Shown: piece by piece, positions 60,401 through 64,000 of the stretch
How the letters are laid out: every line of letters begins with the position of its first letter
Position numbering within the stretch: the first letter of the stretch is position 1
Assembly: GCF_932526225.1 (NCBI RefSeq)
Contig: NC_064036.1
Span: 4,031,501 to 4,095,500, forward strand
Direction: 5' to 3'
Length of the DNA: 64,000 nt
Origin: Nematostella vectensis
Lineage: Eukaryota > Cnidaria > Anthozoa > Actiniaria > Edwardsiidae
Translations under genes and position numbers: made by a program
Notes under the pieces: generated by a model
Told to the model about the DNA's origin: nothing
The model's input: only the letters and a program-made list of their open reading frames with translations
Databases searched by the model: none

Positions 60401-61150
60401 ATGAATATGAGATTAACTCTCAAATACTATCTTCTGTTGACTCCCATGATTATCTGGGCGTGCGCTGTTCTCGCGACCTACGATGGGGGAGCCACTGCTC
60501 TAAGATCGCAAGCAGTGCTAGCAGTACACTAGGTATAATCAGGAGAACCCTTAAACCATGCTCAAGAGAGGTTAAAGAACGTGCCTATATGACATTAGTC
60601 AGGCCTAAACTTGAATATGCCGCCGCTGTGTGGAATCCGTACACCACCAAGGATGTTTCCCTCCTCGAGCAGGTACAAAAAAGCGCCGCGCGATTTGTAA
60701 CTTCCAACTACAATTATAAAGCCAGCACTACAGAAATGGTTGAGTCTCTAGGTTGGGACACTCTGGAAGCAAGACGCCACATGCTGCAACTATCTATGTT
60801 TTTTAAGATCAAAAACAACATAGTCAAAATCCCATTCCCGACAAGCATCCAAGAGAACACAAGAACATCCAGAAGGACAGATATAAGCTATAGACAGTTG
60901 CAAGCAAACGTAAATGCGTTTGGCATGTCCTTCATACCAAGAACAATAAGAACTTGGAACTTGGTATCTGGCGACATTGCGGCCCTGCCATCCTTACAGC
61001 TCTTTCAGGCCGCCGCCTTGCCTGCGTTAAGATCCAAGCAGGCCCCTGGCTATATGCGCCGCCTCTAGCCAGGGTACACCATCCCCCCTTTGCGTTAGCG
61101 AAAGCTATAAAAGGTTATAAACTTTAAAACTTTAAGACTTTAATAAAAAC
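57480..61150 (+). mobile_element. intact CR1-like non-LTR retrotransposon
   Basis: Holds one long ORF (next entry), a short 5' leader with GCGGTGGTCGAGCTGAGCGG, and a 3' tail ending in ACTTTAAAACTTTAAGACTT-type short repeats and AATAAAAAC, as usual for CR1/L2-type LINEs that end in microsatellite-like repeats instead of poly(A). The exact 5' end and target duplication are not determined. Confidence 0.8.
57550..61068 (+). CDS. LINE polyprotein: PHD finger, endonuclease, reverse transcriptase
   Basis: 1172 aa, uninterrupted. The N-terminus is hydrophobic and signal-like (MTFRLCLYILAISISLLKCS). NPGP at residues 99-102 sits where related LINEs carry a 2A-like motif. A PHD-type zinc finger is at about 107-160 (CGIC, CEECCCWFHAKC, WICNQC), an EEP-type endonuclease at about 225-455 (SGDFNCGDINW, MSDHDIVTF) and RT at about 690-950 (LPNDWLIARVTPVYKKG, GVPQGTVLGPTLF, LFADDAIVY). 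The C-terminal part is typical of CR1/Rex/L2 groups. All catalytic motifs appear intact, so this copy could be active. Confidence 0.92.
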   Translation: MTFRLCLYILAISISLLKCSDGKYEPTQSSYSNFFPGRLEVNSTNLEISHPRSAYTFTYLKLLSRHRHGRVTGPVLDIASTKGIIQLLLIIANDCSTLNPGPIKFPCGICEKPTKSNQKAIECEECCCWFHAKCICMSAQSYNKLGNDSKLTWICNQCLFPNFSTTFLLKETEFNTNAQENSFSLLANSTNNTSINSDADECMNITAAPLFTSSPLPSTRRGKINKLRCMEINCNSILSAERSAILKAHVNLHDPDVIFGCESKITSATPTGAVFPPDYTVYRNERVKEGGGGVFLAIKSDIISTELTNLTTDQFDESVWASVKLKGRKELLLCSFYRVPNNSPSALEVLSNAILDVFNKNRKSHPNIVISGDFNCGDINWLSDPPLPTAASTASLMRRLLTLVNDFAFSQHVTVPTRRASLKTLDLVLSSTPAMVSDVDTSPGMSDHDIVTFSITLCPRRSVRPPHRVYLFDKANWDGFRQHVTSISNVFMKSCNSRSVEENWSCFKNSIQSGIDLFVPSKLTKKKPDLPWMTSSIKRQMRKRERLFKKAKRNRSPSAWSDYRHQRNKVTKALRAAHDTYLNDVIGGNLTANPKKFWGYVRNCRSEGQGIPALRSDDSIHVSPKDKAEVLNQRFQNAFTRDNGCIPDLGQPLFAAINDITFTVPGVRKQLELLNVSKATGPDGLPARVLRDLSTEISDMLTFIFHQSYANGELPNDWLIARVTPVYKKGAKSDPGNYRPISLTCLACKVMEHVVLSHLNKHLAAHNIISNLQHGFRAGFSCETQLILAVHDWASILNKHGQVDVLLLDFQKAFDKVSHSKLQQKLKLYGISGKTLSWLSAFLTNRSQFVAVDGAKSNAVPVTSGVPQGTVLGPTLFLLFINDIADSLDSQMRLFADDAIVYRQVDSVDDHQVLQHDLDNLSDWSDTWQMAFNVSKCHLLSVTNKRNPSLHEYEINSQILSSVDSHDYLGVRCSRDLRWGSHCSKIASSASSTLGIIRRTLKPCSREVKERAYMTLVRPKLEYAAAVWNPYTTKDVSLLEQVQKSAARFVTSNYNYKASTTEMVESLGWDTLEARRHMLQLSMFFKIKNNIVKIPFPTSIQENTRTSRRTDISYRQLQANVNAFGMSFIPRTIRTWNLVSGDIAALPSLQLFQAAALPALRSKQAPGYMRRL

Positions 61151-61358
61151 ATGCAGTGTATTTTGGAAAGGGTGAGTTCGCCCCTTGAGCTACTAGCTGC
61201 CACACACAAAGGTTAAACAATCTATTAATTACAACGATTAATTCAAATTTATACAGAGCATACAACTGATAAGACTCATTGACAAGACCTCATAGGCCAT
61301 TTTCATATTAAAATTCATTGATGCGGCAGTCTGCATTGTAGCTGCATTTGCGCTCTTT
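61151..61358. other. 3' flank of the Rubicon-domain gene
   Basis: No gene. Likely 3' UTR of the minus-strand gene that ends at 61359. Confidence 0.35.
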
Positions 61359-63610
61359 TCACCACGTAGAATCAAAGTCCAGGCTTGTTTTGTCTGCAAG
61401 CTTGGCAGCCTTCAGTTTTTGTCTCCTCGCGCACTTAGGGCAATTCTCATCGCGCTTGCAGGATTTGTGAGATACGGACTTGCACTTGGGACACTAGAAT
61501 AAGGAGAAAATAATTTACCGTTATTTACTCAACCAGCAACGTGTCTTTAGCCTTTAGAGGCTCATTTAATTAAGCGAGAGATTGCTACCTATGCCATATT
61601 AATGGTCTAAATAATTGAAGGAGTGAAGGTCTTCGGCAGTTAAGATGGGCGGGACCTTGAGTGCTAAGGCCGGCATGGAACACAATGAATAATTAAAGAC
61701 AATAACAGAATGTTAGTTACTTTACCTGAAAAGTAGTCTTGACTTCGAAAGGGTAAATTATCTTCGGATCATTACAGAATTCACATATGAAACCCTTTTG
61801 ACAGCATAGCTAGAAGACAAGAAATATTTGCTTTACAAATATGCACCTATTTCAAATAACGTTGAACCGTGAAAATCCTTTTTTCATGTTTCATTAAGGC
61901 TCACATTGAATATTTAGACATTCTTTGGATGCTGGCTGGCGATCTTTTGGTATATTTGTAAACATGTATAGTACATCCGCTAATAATCTTTTTGTATATT
62001 ATGGTAAGACTCAAATCGCTTTGGGAACGTGCACAGTACATTGGCCGATAATATTTTGTATATTACGAGACTCACATCGCATTTGTAGACATGCTTAGTA
62101 CACTGGCCGATGATCTTCTTAAGATGGTGTGCGAGTTGTCCTGACTGAGTTTGGATCAGGTCCTGTGATCGTAAAGGGTTTATTGGGTATGATGTTATAT
62201 GCGTAATAACAGATGTATAATTGTTTTTGGGGGGACATGTTTAAAATTGAAAACTCTCCCATTCGTTGCCAACACCTAAACCAGTTGGTTCCGTCAGTCA
62301 CATTTCAGATTTTCAATAGATTTAAATCAATTTAAGTGTTGGTAAAAAAATAACAGTTTGGCAATTGAAATTCCTCAACGTTAGTTTCAGAGTTTCTACT
62401 TAGTCCTAGAGTCTTAGTCGGCCAATCCTTTGTCAATGTTTTCAGTCATGCAGGAATACAAAATATGGAATGAAATCTAGAAATAAATATTTAAAAACAA
62501 AGTCTTATGCTTCATAATTATGAACATTCGATAATCACGACAAAAATAGCTTCTCTTAATTAGGCGATGGAAAAAGATCCCTTTTCACACTTTGCTAGGC
62601 TATCAAAATGGCGACAGACCGAACAACTCTTTAAAACATGTTCTGATAAAGTTAAGGTGTCACCCCAAAACCAGTGGAGAATTCAATGAAGCATACCAGT
62701 AATGAATATTGGTGGATGTCATCCCACAAATATTCACGTGGCCATATCCTCCGACGAATGTCGTCTGCTATTGGTTGTTTGCATGTTAACAGAAAGCCTT
62801 TCAAGTGCTGTAGCTGCTGCCGCAAAACCTGGGAACATCGAATAAAAAAACATGAATCAGCCAAGACACTTACATTTTTATTATTATTTATAATCCAAGA
62901 AAAGATCCAAGGATTCCCTTCTACGAAATTACACTCATTATAATAAACGCTTACCAAACGTCCAACGTGTATACTGGTTACAAAATCAATTTAAGGCTTA
63001 GCTATGCGCCTCGCCTTTTTTCTTCTGTATGGTGTTCTAATACCAACTCATCAAATAACGCCAGACAAACAGTCAAAAGACAAGGCTTCAGCTTCAAAAT
63101 CCTCGCCTGTGACTTTTCAGAAACCAAGAAAACATACATTGTTTTCGTTAACGTGCGCGCTGGATAAGGTAACTATTAAAAATATCTGGTGGCTCTGTCC
63201 TTACCTTAATCTATTCAAGTTCCTAGACCACGGAGAACACATGAGTACACAAGTTTTGTTGCATTTGTGAGTATGTATTATTGCTACAGCTTCTAGAATA
63301 TTGCTGAAGCTTCTAGAATCAGCATATCTACCGATCTGGGGATAAAGTGGATGGCTTGGTCCTTATACCTTAATCTCTTCCAGTTCCTCTACCACAGAGT
63401 AAAGTGTCGGGTTGGTCTCGTCGATGTTGAGTAGGGGTTCCTCCTCGATTTGTAGCAGAAAAAGCTTGGTGCATCTCGCCACGCGGTGCTTGCGCAGGTC
63501 CCAGTTATAGATGACACGTGCCGGGATCACGTGATCTTCGTCCATGTGACACTCGTAGCAATAGTAGCCGCCATCGTAACTGCACACCTTGGCCTCACCG
63601 TATATCATAC
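61359..63610 (-). CDS. Rubicon-homology-domain protein, 3' part (RUBCN/PLEKHM/DEF8 family)
   Basis: The family binds Rab7 through its C-terminal zinc-rich domain and acts in endosome/autophagosome traffic. Exons on the minus strand: 63610-63369, 62828-62697, 62162-62076, 61809-61726, 61493-61359; phases agree. Motifs in order: CSYDGGYYCYECH, IPARVIYNWDLRKHRVAR, NIDETNPTLYSVVEELEEIK, LRQQLQHLKGFLLTCKQ, WDDIHQYSLL, then the zinc cluster CDLCCQKGFICEFC, IIYPFEVKTTFQCPKCKSVS, HKSCKRDENCPKC, ending DKTSLDFDSTW. Which paralog (Rubicon, PLEKHM1/3 or DEF8) is not settled. N-terminal exons lie beyond 64000. Both the donor of exon 62162-62076 and the acceptor of exon 63610-63369 are tandemly copied. 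Confidence 0.88.
61915..62135 (-). repeat. about 62-bp array of exon end + donor, Rubicon-domain gene
   Basis: On the gene strand the exon end AAGATCATCGGCCAGTGTAC, TAAGCATGTCTACAAATGCGAT with donor GTGAGTCTC (exon end 62076) is followed by three decayed copies (e.g. ATTATCGGCCAATGTACTGT and AAGATTATTAGCGGATGTAC). A late copy again carries ATGTGAGCC. Confidence 0.82.
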
Positions 63611-64000
63611 CTTAAGAAAGGCAGTTAATACAAGCACCCATGTCTCCCCGTATATCATACCTTAAGAAAGGCAGTTAATACAAGCACCCATGTCTCCCCG
63701 TATATCATACCTTAAGAAAGGCAGTTAATACAAGCACCCATGTCTCCCCGTATATCATACCTTAAGAAAGGCAGTTAATACAAGCACCCATGTCTCCCCG
63801 TATATCATACCTTAAGAAAGGCAGTTAATACAAGCACCCATGTCTCCCCGTATATCATACCTTAAGAAAGGCAGTTAATACAAGCACCCATGTCTCCCCG
63901 TATATCATACCTTAAGAAAGGCAGTTAATACAAGCACCCATGTCTCCCCGTATATCATACCTTAAGGAAGGCAGTTGGTAAAAGAACCTATGCTTCCTCG
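63590..64000 (-). repeat. 60-bp array of exon acceptor copies, Rubicon-domain gene
   Basis: On the gene strand the exon begins CCTTTCTTAAG|GTATGATATACGGTGAGGCC. Upstream lie seven near-identical 60-bp units, each containing TGCCTTTCTTAAGGTATGAT + ATACGGGGAGA. Six are almost perfect and the one at the window edge is diverged. The array continues to position 64000 and may go on. Confidence 0.93.

Overview
The window is AT-rich, intron-rich animal nuclear DNA. Every host gene is a metazoan ortholog with ordinary GT-AG introns (plus one AT-AC intron), short coding exons and long repeat-filled introns. A gustatory-receptor-like 7TM gene, one-ORF CR1-type LINEs with a PHD finger, and many small TIR elements point to an early-branching invertebrate, most likely a cnidarian such as a sea anemone close to Nematostella. 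This species guess is recall and inference, not a database hit.

Layout, left to right: prohibitin-2 (PHB2, +, 3' part, with a U12-type AT-AC intron); a BTB-Kelch gene close to KLHL20/KLHL17 (-), convergent with PHB2; MRPS22 (+), head-to-head with the Kelch gene; a VAMP/synaptobrevin gene (-) whose large intron holds a nest of mobile elements; ATAD3 (+), head-to-head with VAMP; a gustatory-receptor-like (Grl) 7TM gene (-); a complete Ty3/gypsy-type LTR retrotransposon (-) with identical LTRs, intact gag and pol and a canonical -1 slippery heptamer; CSTF1 (CstF-50, +, 16 exons, 428 aa, every splice phase consistent) with a CUT-domain gene inside its third intron on the same strand; an intact CR1-like LINE (+); and the 3' part of a Rubicon/PLEKHM/DEF8-type gene (-). 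Mitochondrial functions are prominent (PHB2, MRPS22, ATAD3), but the genes are on different strands and do not form an operon.

The most unusual signal crosses gene boundaries. In at least five genes (ATAD3, Grl, the CUT gene, CSTF1, the Rubicon-domain gene) tandem repeats are built from copies of an exon-intron junction: the end of an exon plus its 5' splice site, or a 3' splice site plus the start of its exon. Array sizes run from 2 to 24 copies and periods from about 30 to about 84 bp. Two genes also carry tandem copies of their own stop-codon region in the 3' UTR. This is not a by-product of one repeat family, because each array has the sequence of its own local exon. The result is stretches with up to 24 consecutive near-identical splice donors.

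Coordinates of host genes are CDS spans; exon limits come from reading splice sites and reading frame by eye and were checked for phase consistency by exon length.
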